Shown here: piece after piece, positions 22,255 to 33,300 of the stretch
How the letters are laid out: each line of letters opens with the position of its first letter
How positions within the stretch are numbered: the first letter of the stretch is position 1
Assembly: GCA_013360465.1 (NCBI GenBank)
Contig: JABWBO010000012.1
Span: 1 to 64,000 of the forward strand
Reading direction: 5' to 3'
Source of the DNA: Anaerolineae bacterium
GTDB taxonomy: Bacteria > Chloroflexota > Anaerolineae > Aggregatilineales > Phototrophicaceae
Length of the DNA stretch: 64,000 nt
The notes under the pieces: generated by a model
The model's database searches: none
The model's input: the letters and a program-made list of their open reading frames with translations, nothing else
What the model was told of the DNA's origin: nothing
Position numbers and translations under genes: made by a program

Positions 22255-23091
22255 TTATTCTAGCAGGTCCAGCAGCGCTTCGGCAATCTGACGATGCCCG
22301 TTCGCATCCGGGTGCTTATCGGCGAAGCTCAGGCGGGTAGTATAGGGCGCGATGGGGACCGCACGGGGGGTGATCGGCGTCAGCACGTCGTCATAGCCGA
22401 CGATCAGCACGCGCGGATCGTTGCTGAAGGCGCTCACTTCGCTCTGGTATGCCTCCAGGTCGCGCCCGGCGTTGCTGAAACGCGGATCGCCCGCTTGCAG
22501 GACGACCGGCAGAAAACGCCAGTACAGCGCCGTCCAGGGCAGATCGGGGAAGCGGTCTTCCGGCGCGAAGCTCGGTTCGAAAATCGGGTCGGCGTCATTA
22601 TCGCTGATCAGGTAAATGATGCGCGCCTCTGGCGGTTGAGTTGCGACGGCGCGGCGGATGTTGGTGATATTGAAAGCGGGCATCCCGGCATTGACGACGC
22701 GGACGCCGGGATTAGCCTGAGCGATCAGGTTAACGAAGGTCTGCTCATCGCTGACTCCCAGACCAAAAGTCACGCTGTCGCCGACGAAAACCAGCAGGGA
22801 TGTGCCGCCCGAACTGCTGTCTGGGACGAGCCGCGTACCATCTTCCAGCATGGTGACGACGCTGCGCGACAGGGTGTAGCGCCCCGCCGCGTAGGTGTAG
22901 CCCGCCGGAGCTGGGAGAATCTGATCGGTCAGAATCTTGTAGTCGCGGATATAACGCAGCCCGACCGGGTCGAGCGAAAGCAGCCCTTCCAGCAGCAGCA
23001 GCGCCAGGATCATCCCGGTCAGCGCCGCGATCAGCCGGCGCGCCCAGATCGCGCCGCGCGTTGGCGCGGGTTTGACCTGCGGAGCGCTCAC
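22255..23091 (-). CDS. SGNH/GDSL-type hydrolase-like protein with N-terminal membrane anchor
   Basis: LVFVGDSVTFGLGVSDEQTFVNLIA...PDANGHRQIAEAL; GTG start overlapping the glpC stop (GTGA); TM LIAALTGMILALLLLEGLLSL. Confidence 0.75.
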   Translation of the reverse strand: MSAPQVKPAPTRGAIWARRLIAALTGMILALLLLEGLLSLDPVGLRYIRDYKILTDQILPAPAGYTYAAGRYTLSRSVVTMLEDGTRLVPDSSSGGTSLLVFVGDSVTFGLGVSDEQTFVNLIAQANPGVRVVNAGMPAFNITNIRRAVATQPPEARIIYLISDNDADPIFEPSFAPEDRFPDLPWTALYWRFLPVVLQAGDPRFSNAGRDLEAYQSEVSAFSNDPRVLIVGYDDVLTPITPRAVPIAPYTTRLSFADKHPDANGHRQIAEALLDLLE

Positions 23092-24377
23092 AACGCCATC
23101 AATCCATAGGCTGCCGCGAGGACCTGCACCGGATGCACGACGCGCTTGCCCGTCGCATGGGCGATCTGCCAGCGACAGGTCTCGCTGTCGCAGATCACCG
23201 GGCTGGCGATGTCCGGCGCAGCCGCCTGTTCGAAGAGCGGACGCCCGACATCCATGCCGATCTGGTATTTTTCCACTTTGTAGCCATAGGTTCCGGCGAT
23301 GCCGCAGCACGCCGCATCTGCCAGACGCACGCGCAGTCCAGGCACGAGGTCGAACAGGTCGAGCGCCGGCTGCCCCATGTTGTGCGCCTTCTGCTGGCAG
23401 GGGGCGTGATAAAGCAGTACGCCTTCTGTCGAGAAGGGGTGAAAATCCTGACGCAGTTCCCCACGCCGCACCAGCATCAGCAGGAACTCGCTGATGTCGT
23501 AGGTATCGGCTGCGACCACGTCGCGCGCCGGGTGTTCGAGCTGAAGGATCTCGCGGTAGTCCGACTTCAGGCTGAGCGTGCAGGATGTACTCGCCCCGAC
23601 TATCGGGATGCCGCGTTCGGCATATTCACGCAGCCAGTCGAGGTTGCGCCGGGCATAGGCACGAGCGGCGTCGAATTCGCCGTTGGACTGCATGGGCAGC
23701 CCACAGCAGTTTTGTTCCGGCAGGACCACATCGTAGCCGTTGTGCGCCAGCACCATGACCGCCGCCTTAGAGGTCGCCAGTTCGAAATAATTGCCGGCGC
23801 AGGCGTGGAAATAAGCGATCTGACCGCGCGCTTCGCCCTCTGGCTGCGGCTTGTGACGGGCGAACCAGTCGCGAAAAGAGGTGAATTCGAAATGCGGCAG
23901 CGGGGCGTCGCGGTGAATGCCGATCACCTTCTCGACGACGATGCGCGCCGGGCGCAGGTTCGCCCCCCAGTTGACCAGCGGGGCGAAGCGGTGACCCAAT
24001 TTACCCATCAGTTCTGAGCGCCCCAGCAGGCGGTTGCGCAGCGGTATCTTGCCGTCGTAGAGTCGCTCGCGAGCGCGGGCGTTCATCTCCATGATTTTGA
24101 CGCCGTGTGGGCAGACCATCGTACAGATGCCGCATCCAGAGCAGTAATCCACGCTCTTATCCGGCGAGTCGTTTCCGCGCGGCTCGGTCATGCGGAAGCG
24201 CTGCGCCTGCGGTCCTACCGTCTTAGGTCCGGGGAACAGCTCGGTGACTGGAGCCACCGGACACGCCGATGTGCAGATGTTGCACTTCACGCATAGATCG
24301 GCAGTGAACTCCGCTGCGAAATACTGATCCGGCGCAAACGGGTCCTGGATGAACTCCGGTTTGATCAGAGAAGTCAC
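23088..24377 (-). CDS. glpC: anaerobic glycerol-3-phosphate dehydrogenase subunit C (Fe-S)
   Basis: Two CX2CX2CX3CP-like clusters (CVKCNICTSACP, CSGCGICTMVCPHG) and CCG-type motifs (NCCGLPM, ACCGIAGTYG). Confidence 0.92.
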   Translation of the reverse strand: MTSLIKPEFIQDPFAPDQYFAAEFTADLCVKCNICTSACPVAPVTELFPGPKTVGPQAQRFRMTEPRGNDSPDKSVDYCSGCGICTMVCPHGVKIMEMNARARERLYDGKIPLRNRLLGRSELMGKLGHRFAPLVNWGANLRPARIVVEKVIGIHRDAPLPHFEFTSFRDWFARHKPQPEGEARGQIAYFHACAGNYFELATSKAAVMVLAHNGYDVVLPEQNCCGLPMQSNGEFDAARAYARRNLDWLREYAERGIPIVGASTSCTLSLKSDYREILQLEHPARDVVAADTYDISEFLLMLVRRGELRQDFHPFSTEGVLLYHAPCQQKAHNMGQPALDLFDLVPGLRVRLADAACCGIAGTYGYKVEKYQIGMDVGRPLFEQAAAPDIASPVICDSETCRWQIAHATGKRVVHPVQVLAAAYGLMAL

Positions 24378-24392
24378 GTCACACCTTTACCA

Positions 24393-27191
24393 TTATCTCA
24401 CCTGCTGAAGTGCAAGTATCGCCTGGATGGCGGCGTGCGCTCCGCTGGCAACATCGACACCTTCCGTGCAGCCTTCGATGATCGGGCTGCTGCCCGACAG
24501 CAGTCTGCCGGCGGCGAACAGGTTTGCGGCTACTGTGCCGCCAGTGCTGTCGAGCGGGCGCAGCGCCGGGTCGGTCAGAATGCCGACGCGGTGAATCGGC
24601 TGCGAGCTTTCTCCCAGAAGCGGCGCGGAAAACCAGTCCGCTACCGGCGGGGTCTCAACGACGTTCATGCCGCCGACGCTCTCATGAACCGCCCCCCGAT
24701 AGTCGCTCTCCAGCCCGCCGCCATACAAGCCGCCGGTCGCCAGGATCACGGCGTCGGCGGGGACCAGTCGGGGGCGGTGATGCGCCGCCGTCTCGGCATA
24801 GACGCCGGCAGCCCGTTCGTCGTCGTAGGCGAGTCCCTGAACGGATGTGCCTACAGTGAAACGCGCCCCGGCTGCCAGGAGCGCCGTCCGCAGGCGGTGG
24901 TAGAGACGCAAACCGGGCACGGATGGGGTGAGCGTGGGAATCTCGACCACCGGACAGCCCAGTTCGTCCGCCAGGATATGCCGCGTCTCCAGCTTGAAGC
25001 CCAGCACCGCCGGAAAGGCGGCCACCTGCGCGCCGGCGCGTTTTGGTTTGACAACATCGATCAGGGTGCGCAGACCGGCGGGGGTATCCAGCCAGGCGGC
25101 GACATCGACCGTCCAGGTGTCGAAGTTGCCCATCTTCACCGGCAGCGGAATGGAGATTGCATTAGCATCGATTCCCTGGCGGCGCAGGTTGTCGGCGCAC
25201 AAGGTCGGATAGAAGTCGCGCCAGCCGTCGAAGCCGACGATCAGGACTTGGCGGTCGGTCAGCGCCGGATAGGGTTCGCCCACCGTGAACGCCACCGGTC
25301 TCAGGAAGCCGGCAGCAGTGATGGCACGGATCGGTCCGCCCGGTTCGGCGCTTGATTCCAGCGGCACGCGACTATCGATGACGGCTAAGCCCGCCGCCAG
25401 CGACTCGCGCGCTCTGGCATAAGGGTGAGCGGCGTTTTCAGCGAGGACATCGACATCGCCGGTCTCGACCCAGCCCGGATGCAGGGTCAGCGCCCCCTGT
25501 CCCATCGCCAGGACTTCCACTTTCGCCCCGGCATCGACGGCAGTCAGCGCCGCCGTCAGTCCGGCAAGTCCCGCGCCCACGACCACGATACGCGGCGAAC
25601 GTCCGTTGGTGAAATTCAGCGCCGGGCGGCGGGCGCTCGACCAATCCGGGGCGGTCTGTGCCGCCGCCGCGCCCCCTAACCCCATCACACGCCTGTAGAG
25701 ATGTTCCGCCAGCAGCACCTGACGCAGATTGTGCCCCCAAAGCAGCGGTTTCATCCCCAGGAATCGGCGCTCAGCGAACTCGCACAGCAGCTCCAGGGTG
25801 TGTTCCGGGCTGTCATGGACGACTTCATGACGGATCGCGGCTGTGCGATAGGCGCAGAAACCGCCCTGGCAGGGTCCCATACCGACTCGCAGATCGCGGC
25901 GCAGATCGTGCAGCGTGTTCACATCGCCCCCTTGCAGCGCCGCGCGAATCTGCGGCTCGGTGACGATCTCGCACTCGCAGATCAGCGCGCCCCGGTTTTC
26001 GCCGTGTTCCAGCGCGCTCAGGCGGTCGGGCAGGCGATGCAGATGCGGCTCGGCGGAGGGCAGCGTCGTCTCGGCGGTTCGGCAGGAGGTGGTCACGTTC
26101 AGCCTGGCACAGATCACATCGCAGGCTTTTTCTGCCATCAGCCGGTACGTCGTCAGTTTGCCGCCCAGGATGCTGATCAGACCCTCGACGCCATCCGTCT
26201 CGGCATGATCCAGCACGGTGAAAGTGCGCTTCGCGCCGCGCCCGTCGCCGCCAGGATCATAGAGCGGACGAACGCCGCCCCAGGCGCGCAGGATGCGCGC
26301 GCGGCTGATCCCCGGTGTCATCGCTTCCGTCTCGTCCAGGATGCGCTCCACCTCCCAGCGTTCGACGCGGACATCGCCGGGGTCATCGGTGGCGACGCTG
26401 GTCGTGCCGATCACGCTCACTGTGCCAACCGGGACGAAGATGTCGCCGTCGCCAGGCGCGCGCAGTTTGTTGATAACCGTGTTCACCCAGCGGATGTTGT
26501 ACGCCAGCATCGCCCCCCGGCTGAGGCGCATCTTGAACGACGCGCCCGCCATCTCGCCGATCTGCGCCGCCCAGGGTCCAGCGGCGTTGATGGCGGCGGC
26601 GAAACCGATATCGAAGCTCTGATCATTGCGCAGATTGCGCAGCCGCGCGCCGGTGAGGCGGTTTCCCGTCTTGTGGAACGCCTCCACCCGATGATAGGTG
26701 AGAAAAGTCGCCTTGCCGGTCGCTTTTGCCCCTGCCATCAGCCCGTGCAGCAGGTCCCAGGCGTCGCAGGAGCCGTCCGGCACTTCGTAGACGGCTTCCA
26801 AGCGGGGATTGAGGATCCGTTCGCGGCGCAGCGCTTCCGATAGGCTGACTTCGCGCGTCGGGATGCCGGCGTCGGCGCAGCCTTGGACGAATTTTTCGGC
26901 ATAAGTCGGATCATCGCCGGGGCAGAGGACGAAATACCCGCCGGTATCTTCGACCGCCTCCGGCGCGATACGGCGCAGGATGCGATTTTCGTCGATGCAC
27001 TCTCTGGCGCTTTCCGGGTCACGGACGGCATAGCGCGCCCCTGAATGCAGCAGTCCGTGATAGCGCCCGCTCGTGCCGGTCGCCAGATCGCCCATTTCGA
27101 CCAGCACCACCCGGACGCCTCGAAGCGCCAAGTCCCAGGCGATCCCACCGCCGGTCGCCCCGCCACCGATCACCAATACATCACAGTCCAT
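24393..27191 (-). CDS. fused anaerobic glycerol-3-phosphate dehydrogenase subunits A and B
   Basis: N-terminal GlpA FAD domain DVLVIGGGATGGGIAWDLALRG, BFD-like CECEIV...GMGPCQGGFC, then second FAD domain RIVVVGAGLAGLTAALTAVDAGAKV and GlpB-like C-terminus VEIPTLTPSVPGLRLYHRL...NLFAAGRLLSGSSPIIEGCTEGVDVASG. Confidence 0.9.
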   Translation of the reverse strand: MDCDVLVIGGGATGGGIAWDLALRGVRVVLVEMGDLATGTSGRYHGLLHSGARYAVRDPESARECIDENRILRRIAPEAVEDTGGYFVLCPGDDPTYAEKFVQGCADAGIPTREVSLSEALRRERILNPRLEAVYEVPDGSCDAWDLLHGLMAGAKATGKATFLTYHRVEAFHKTGNRLTGARLRNLRNDQSFDIGFAAAINAAGPWAAQIGEMAGASFKMRLSRGAMLAYNIRWVNTVINKLRAPGDGDIFVPVGTVSVIGTTSVATDDPGDVRVERWEVERILDETEAMTPGISRARILRAWGGVRPLYDPGGDGRGAKRTFTVLDHAETDGVEGLISILGGKLTTYRLMAEKACDVICARLNVTTSCRTAETTLPSAEPHLHRLPDRLSALEHGENRGALICECEIVTEPQIRAALQGGDVNTLHDLRRDLRVGMGPCQGGFCAYRTAAIRHEVVHDSPEHTLELLCEFAERRFLGMKPLLWGHNLRQVLLAEHLYRRVMGLGGAAAAQTAPDWSSARRPALNFTNGRSPRIVVVGAGLAGLTAALTAVDAGAKVEVLAMGQGALTLHPGWVETGDVDVLAENAAHPYARARESLAAGLAVIDSRVPLESSAEPGGPIRAITAAGFLRPVAFTVGEPYPALTDRQVLIVGFDGWRDFYPTLCADNLRRQGIDANAISIPLPVKMGNFDTWTVDVAAWLDTPAGLRTLIDVVKPKRAGAQVAAFPAVLGFKLETRHILADELGCPVVEIPTLTPSVPGLRLYHRLRTALLAAGARFTVGTSVQGLAYDDERAAGVYAETAAHHRPRLVPADAVILATGGLYGGGLESDYRGAVHESVGGMNVVETPPVADWFSAPLLGESSQPIHRVGILTDPALRPLDSTGGTVAANLFAAGRLLSGSSPIIEGCTEGVDVASGAHAAIQAILALQQVR

Positions 27192-27200
27192 CGCATTGGC

Positions 27201-28694
27201 TCATTCTATCCACAGCTTCGCACGGTCCACAGCTTTGCGCCAGCCCGCCGCCAGCGCTTCCCGACGGTCGGCAGACATCGCCGGTTCGAAGGTGCGCTCG
27301 ACCCGCCACTGCGCGGCGATCTGGTCCTGGGTCTCCCAGAAGCGCATCGCCAGACCCGCCAGGTACGCCGCGCCTAACGCCGTCGTCTCGGTCACCACCG
27401 GGCGCTGTACCGGCACGCCCAGGATGTCGGCTTGGAACTGCATCAGGAAATCGTTACGCACCATCCCGCCGTCCACCCGCAGGGCGGTGAGACGCAAGCC
27501 GCTGTCCGCCTGCATCGCCTCGACGACATCGCGCGTCTGATAGGCGACGCTCTCCAGCGTAGCGCGGACGATCTGCGCGCGACCGCTGCCGCGCGTCAAG
27601 CCGACGACCGCCCCGCGCGCGAACTGATCCCAGTGCGGCGCGCCCAACCCGACGAACGCCGGTACGACGTACACGCCGCCGGAATCGGCGACAGAACGCG
27701 CCAGCGTTTCGCTCTCCGCCGAGTCGCGAATTAAGCCCAGTTCGTCGCGGAGCCACTGCACGGCTGCCCCGGCGATGAAGACACTGCCCTCCAGGGCGTA
27801 CTGGGTCGGCTGGTTTTCGCCCAGCTTCCAGGCGACCGTAGTCAGCAGGCGGTTATTCGAAACGACGGCTTCGCTGCCGGTGTTCATCAGCATGAAGCAG
27901 CCTGTGCCGTAAGTATTCTTCGCCAGTCCCGGCTGGTGGCAGACCTGCCCGAAGGTCGCCGCCTGCTGGTCGCCCGCCACGCCGGTGATGGCGATTTCGC
28001 CGCCGCCCAGCAGGGTGGTCGCCCCATAGTCGGCGCTGCTGGGCAGCACGCGCGGCAGGACGGAGCGCGGAATGCGCAGTCGATCCAGGATCGGCTGACT
28101 CCAATCGCCGGCGCGGATGTCATAGAGCAGCGTTCGACTGGCGTTGCTCACATCCGTCAGGTGCGCCCTGCCCTCCGTCAGCCGCCAGATCAGGTACGTG
28201 TCAACCGTGCCAAACGCCAGTTCACCCCGTTCGGCGCGCTCGCGGACGCCGGGGATATTGTCCAGCAGCCATCCCAGCTTGGTCCCAGAGAAGTAGGCGT
28301 CGGTGACCAGCCCGGTCGTCGCGGCGATCACCTGGTCGAACCCCTCCGCCTTCAGCATTTCGCACATCGCTGCCGTCCGGCGGCACTGCCAGACGATGGC
28401 GTTGGCGACCGGTTCGCCGGTTCGCCGGTCCCATAGCAGCGTCGTCTCGCGCTGGTTGGTGATGCCGATCGCCGCCACGTCCTGCGCCGCCAGCCCCAAC
28501 CGGCTCAGCACGGTCTGCGCCACATCCAGCTGAGTCCGCCAAATGTCCTGCGGATCATGTTCCACCCAGCCGGGCTGTGGGTAGATCTGCCGGAATTCCT
28601 GCTGCGCCGTCGCGGCGATCTGCCCGGCGTGATCAAACAGGATCGCCCGTGAGGAAGTCGTGCCCTGGTCGAGGGAAAGAACGTAACGCGCCAT
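27201..28694 (-). CDS. glpK: glycerol kinase
   Basis: [46 protein letters not shown]. Confidence 0.97.
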   Translation of the reverse strand: MARYVLSLDQGTTSSRAILFDHAGQIAATAQQEFRQIYPQPGWVEHDPQDIWRTQLDVAQTVLSRLGLAAQDVAAIGITNQRETTLLWDRRTGEPVANAIVWQCRRTAAMCEMLKAEGFDQVIAATTGLVTDAYFSGTKLGWLLDNIPGVRERAERGELAFGTVDTYLIWRLTEGRAHLTDVSNASRTLLYDIRAGDWSQPILDRLRIPRSVLPRVLPSSADYGATTLLGGGEIAITGVAGDQQAATFGQVCHQPGLAKNTYGTGCFMLMNTGSEAVVSNNRLLTTVAWKLGENQPTQYALEGSVFIAGAAVQWLRDELGLIRDSAESETLARSVADSGGVYVVPAFVGLGAPHWDQFARGAVVGLTRGSGRAQIVRATLESVAYQTRDVVEAMQADSGLRLTALRVDGGMVRNDFLMQFQADILGVPVQRPVVTETTALGAAYLAGLAMRFWETQDQIAAQWRVERTFEPAMSADRREALAAGWRKAVDRAKLWIE

Positions 28695-28791
28695 CGAATC
28701 CACCTTCATCCGCGCAAACTCTCTCTACGCCATAGTCTTTTCGCCGCCATTATAACGCCGAGGGGAGTGATTGCGGCAATCTGGTGGAATC

Positions 28792-28815
28792 AAAAAGAGC
28801 GACGGGCAGTCGCTC
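28792..28815 (-). terminator. intrinsic terminator downstream of the response regulator gene
   Basis: Minus strand gagcgac-tgccc-gtcgctc followed by TTTTTG. Confidence 0.7.
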
Positions 28816-28835
28816 GAGGACGCGACGCGTTACAG

Positions 28836-29216
28836 TTACATGGCGGAAGCCGGCGGGATGCGGCGGTTGATCTCGTGCATCATGCGAGTCGCCAGCTCAT
28901 CCTTTGTGAAGTATTCATCGGCTCCGGCGGCGCGGCTGTCACGGATGACCTGTACGTCGCTCAACGCCGAAAGCATGAAGATAGGGGTTTGGCGGGTGTC
29001 CAGCCTATCGCGAATCCTGCGGCACAGACGAATCCCATCGAGACCGGGCATCATATAGTCCAGGATGATAAGATCGGGCGTCGTCGTGTCAAGAATCCCT
29101 TCCACCTGAAGCGGGTCGGTCGTCACCAGAACTTCAAATCCCTTTTTGCGCAGGATCAAGTTCAGCATGTGCGTCATCGACAGCTCATCGTCCACGACCA
29201 GGATGGTTCTACTCAT
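28836..29216 (-). CDS. single-domain response regulator
   Basis: ILVVDDELSMTHML...LIILDYMMPGLDGIRL...FMLSAL...YFTKDEL. Confidence 0.9.
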   Translation of the reverse strand: MSRTILVVDDELSMTHMLNLILRKKGFEVLVTTDPLQVEGILDTTTPDLIILDYMMPGLDGIRLCRRIRDRLDTRQTPIFMLSALSDVQVIRDSRAAGADEYFTKDELATRMMHEINRRIPPASAM

Positions 29217-29327
29217 TGTCCCTGCTTTGTCCTACGACTACAGCGCGATAACCCAGAGAGCCGGACATCCAGGTTCCTGCGTCCGGCTCAGTCAGTCATG
29301 AATCGATGGCGTTCTGAATTATCCATT

Positions 29328-29627
29328 TCACAGCTGCAGCGAGATTTCGCCTGCCAGCTCCTCCAATGATTCTGCCTGGATACCGCGAAGCCATTGTTGC
29401 GTTTCTAATGATAACCCGAACGAAGACAAAAGGCTCGAATCCCGATCGTATACCAGCCGGGCGCACAGGGCATCGTCCAGAAGTGCGCTGGTCAACATGC
29501 GATTGATCCGCCGTTTTTCGTCCTGACCTATAAGATATCCGCGCCAGACCGGTCCGCGACGACGTACAGACGCGGGAAGGTCAATGATTTCGAGGGGGTT
29601 CTGGCGTGGGTTGGCTAGAGCCATCAC
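29328..29627 (-). CDS. hypothetical protein (99 aa)
   Basis: Open frame with no competing gene; no family recognised. Confidence 0.5.
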   Translation of the reverse strand: MMALANPRQNPLEIIDLPASVRRRGPVWRGYLIGQDEKRRINRMLTSALLDDALCARLVYDRDSSLLSSFGLSLETQQWLRGIQAESLEELAGEISLQL

Positions 29628-29681
29628 GTCTCCTCAGTCACCCAATTGAACTTGTGGGAAAACGATCTCCGTACGATGAAC

Positions 29682-29843
29682 TTACGGATGCGGAACGTCA
29701 GGTCCACCACCGGAAGAACCATCCGCGCCCACGATGCCGACGCCGACGAGGCTCAGCGCGAGCATAGTGACCAGCATGATCATCTTGGTGCGGCGCATAT
29801 CGGAACCAACCCACGTGCTGAGCAGGACGAGATTCGACTTCAT
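29682..29843 (-). CDS. small exported/TM peptide candidate (53 aa)
   Basis: MKSNLVLLSTWVGSDMRRTKMIMLVTMLALSLVGVGIVGADGSSGGGPDVPHP*; AAGGAGA ribosome-binding site 7 nt upstream of ATG; below the ORF-track length cutoff. Confidence 0.6.
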   Translation of the reverse strand: MKSNLVLLSTWVGSDMRRTKMIMLVTMLALSLVGVGIVGADGSSGGGPDVPHP

Positions 29844-30022
29844 GATGGTTCTCCTTATCAGACAGACGCTTCATTCGTTGATGTCTGTACTGTATCGGAG
29901 ACCACTCAACATGGCGCTTACCAGCGAAAAAAACACCTGTGCGCGCGATTGTCGGGGTTGCTGCGCTGTGGATCAGTGCCGGACGGGGACAGGAACGGAC
30001 GGGCGCGCCCGTCGCAGCGCTG

Positions 30023-30301
30023 TCATTGCCCGGCGATCCTAAAGCGCCGGGCAGAACGCGCCTGAGCTTTCGCCGCTTCTTTAGCACGGCTTTTCGGCGG
30101 AGCCTGTGTTTCCAGCGCGTTCAGCAGCCTTCCCGCCGCCGCCGCGATCGCCTCGACCGCCGCAGCAAAAGCCGCTTCGTTCGCCTTCGAGGGTTTGTTG
30201 AAGCCGCTCAGTTTGCGCACAAATTGCAGCGCGGCTGCGCGCACCTCATCTTCAGTGGCGGGCGGCTCGAAGTTGTACAGGGTCTTGATATTTCTGCACA
30301 T
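30023..30301 (-). CDS. DUF2277-like protein
   Basis: MCRNIKTLYNFEPPATEDEVRAAALQFVRKLSGFNKPSKANEAAF. Confidence 0.85.
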   Translation of the reverse strand: MCRNIKTLYNFEPPATEDEVRAAALQFVRKLSGFNKPSKANEAAFAAAVEAIAAAAGRLLNALETQAPPKSRAKEAAKAQARSARRFRIAGQ

Positions 30302-30398
30302 GGTCTGTTCTCTCGCTTCTATCGTCGGCTCTGGGGCAGAGCAATGCCAGCCGCGCATCGAATGACGGCAAGGCGCACGCGGCAAGTCCCTCGGCAGA

Positions 30399-33300
30399 TC
30401 AGTTCAACAGGTTTGCGACGAGCTGTACCGTCTCCTGAGCCGGTTCCGCCCCCAGCTCTTCAAGGAAGATGCGCCGCATCTTTTCATAGTGGCTCTTGAT
30501 CTTCTGTTTCTGACCCAGCGCCCGATAGGCGATCATCAGGCTGCGATGCACTTCTTCGCGCAGGGGGTCGATCTTCAGCGCCTGCTGAAACATCTTCGCC
30601 GCCTCGCTGAAGTCGGCGCGCATCTGAGCGCATTCGCCCGCCGTGATCAGCGCTTCCAGGTACAGATCATTCAGGCGTTCACGAGTCTCTTCGATCCAGT
30701 TCGAATACAAGCCGGGCAGGAACTCGCCCTGATACAGCGCAATGGCGCGCCGCCACAGTTCTGCCGTATTGAGTTCGCGCAGCGGTTTGCCGCGTGCTTC
30801 TTTCACGGTGCGCTCGAAAATATGCGCGTCTGACCACAAATCGACATCCGAGTTGATGCCGTATACCTCATCCTGATGCACGATCACGTTCGTGCCGACC
30901 GCCTGCCGGGCACGATGGACGGTGGCATGGAACAGCGCGCGCGTCTTGTCCTCCGACTTATCGGGCCAGAATTCCAGGCAGATGTCTTCGCGCCGCCGCG
31001 CCCCTTCGAACAGCAGGTAAAGGAAGACTTCGCGCGCCGCCGCCGACCGCCACTCCGTCGCCAGCACCAGAGTGCTGTCGCGTTCGAAGATCTCCTTACC
31101 CATCGTCTGAACGCGCAGGCTGTAGGTGCGGATTCCGCCGCTTTCACGCTGGTCGTTCAGCGCGATGATGTTGGCGGGGTGAATCTGCGCCTTGCGCAGC
31201 CGGCGCACCGCCTGGGTGAGTGCCGTAAAGCGAGCGCCGGCATTGGCGAAATGTGCCGCAGCCAGCGAGGAGAAAGCCAGTTCGGCTATCGCCGTCTGGA
31301 CCATCTGCTTCTCTTCGAGATGCCTGGTAATTGCGCTCAGCGCGCTGTCGGCAGCGGCGATCTCACCGCTGACCAGGCATACCTGGGCATGTACCGCTAG
31401 AGCGTGCGCCAGTTCCGTCGGAGCCTGAAGTGTGCGCAGTCGGTCCAGATGACCGGCGATTTCGCCGAGCGCCTCGTTGCTGCGCGCGGTCTGCGCCATC
31501 ACGGCGCAGCGCGACACTCTGGCAACCGTGACTTCCAGATGCAGATCGTGCGCTGTGGCAATGGCTTCGGCTTCCACAAGCAGCTGTTCGGCATCGTCGC
31601 ACTGATCCTGCCAGCGCCGCAGCCACGACAGCCCGATCAGAACGTTGACCCGAATATACGGCTCGCTGCTCCCGGCGAGTTCTATGGCGCGGTTGTACAG
31701 GCTGACCGCCTCTTCGAACGCGCCCCGGTCCCGCTGGAGGTCGGCATACGTCCAGGAAAGATAGGCTTCGATACGCCGGTCTGTGCGGGCGGCGATACGC
31801 AGCCCTTCCTGGATGTGATTCTGCGCTTCGTCGAAATCACCGCATAGATAAAGGAAGTGTCCCAGGTTGTTCAGTGCCTGCGCCAGCGCCACCTGCCCCC
31901 CGAGTTCGCGGCGCAGCGTCACCACCGTCTGAAGACAATCTGCCGCATCCTGGATGCGCCCCACCTGGCGGTAGGCGACATCGAGGTCCATCAGCAGTTT
32001 GGTCAGGGCGAATCGATCGCTGTGGGCTTCGTAGAGCGGTCGCGCCGCCTCAAGATCGCGCAGCGCCTCGTCGGCGAGACCCAGACGCAGCTTGGCGAAA
32101 CCCATCAGGCGCAGCGCCGCCGCGTTCAAGTGCGGCAGGTCGCCTGTCTGTGCGAATACGGTCTCGGCGCTGCGAATCGCCGTCAAATGCTCACCGCGCT
32201 GCATATCGAGATGACCGCGCAGCAGCAGGACCCGCACCACTCCCTCAATATTCGCCTGCTCCTCGAAACGGCGCTCCGCCTGGTTCAGGTTCGCCCTCGC
32301 CTGATCGTAGTCCAGGCGCTCGACATCGAGGACCGCGCATAGATACAGCAGCCATCCGCAGAACACGCCGTGCTGCGTCAGGTCGGCGTTCCAGCGCTGA
32401 AGCGTCTCCATCTTCCCCTGATCGTAGTAGGTTCGCGCGTAAAGCTCGATCAGCCGGACGGCATCGTCAAAATATCCGCCGGCGATATACTGCTGGACCG
32501 CTTCATCGACGAAGTGGTGATCCTCGTACCAGCGCGCTGACTCGATGTGATGCGTCCGATACTGGGCAGGATCGCGCTGGAAGTATTCACGCTGGAGGTA
32601 TTCACGGAAGAGTCCGTGATACATCATGCCGCCTGGAACTGGCATGACGAACAGATTGCGATCCGCCACTTCTTGCAGCAGCGCCATCGCATTTGGCAGG
32701 CGCAGCGCTTCGATCAGCAGTTCGGGCTGCATACGTGTCACCGTCGAAGATGCCAGCAGAAAATCGCGGATCATCGGCGTCTGCGCGCTGACCATGTTGC
32801 GCGCCAGCGCGTCGAACAGCGTTTCCGGCGACCCTACGCCGAAGATCGTGCTGTCGGTGAATTCAGCATTGAGCGGTTGAAACACCAGCATCAGCCCGGT
32901 GGGCCACCCTTCCATACGCTTGACAAGCGCATCGACATCTCGGCGCGCCGCCAGCGGAATGCCGCCGATCACCTGCGCCAGATGCTCCACCTCGTCGGGG
33001 ACAAAGCGCAGCGACTGAGCGCCCAGAGGCAGCACTTCGTGACGGGCGATCATTTCAGGACCGATTACATCCAGCACAACGCGGCTGATCAGGACCAGAT
33101 GACAGTGACGCGGCAGCGCGGCGATGAGCGACGACAGCCATGTTTCAGCCGCCTGCGAGCCGTGCAGATGATGCGCGTCATCGATGAAGTAGATGATGTC
33201 ACGCCCGCCCTGCGCACGCAGATAGTCGCTCAGGCTGTTGGTCAGTTCGACGATAGAAAGACCGGGGGTCGGTTCACGAACCGACACATCGACATAGGTC

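Noticed and set aside
23091-23310. N-terminal extension of the SGNH hydrolase ORF to 23310
   Set aside because: Overlaps glpC in another frame and is low-complexity R/G/A-rich; GTG at 23091 with GTGA overlap is the better start
25701-26843. 380-aa plus-strand ORF
   Set aside because: Antisense to the GlpA-GlpB fusion gene; no domain seen
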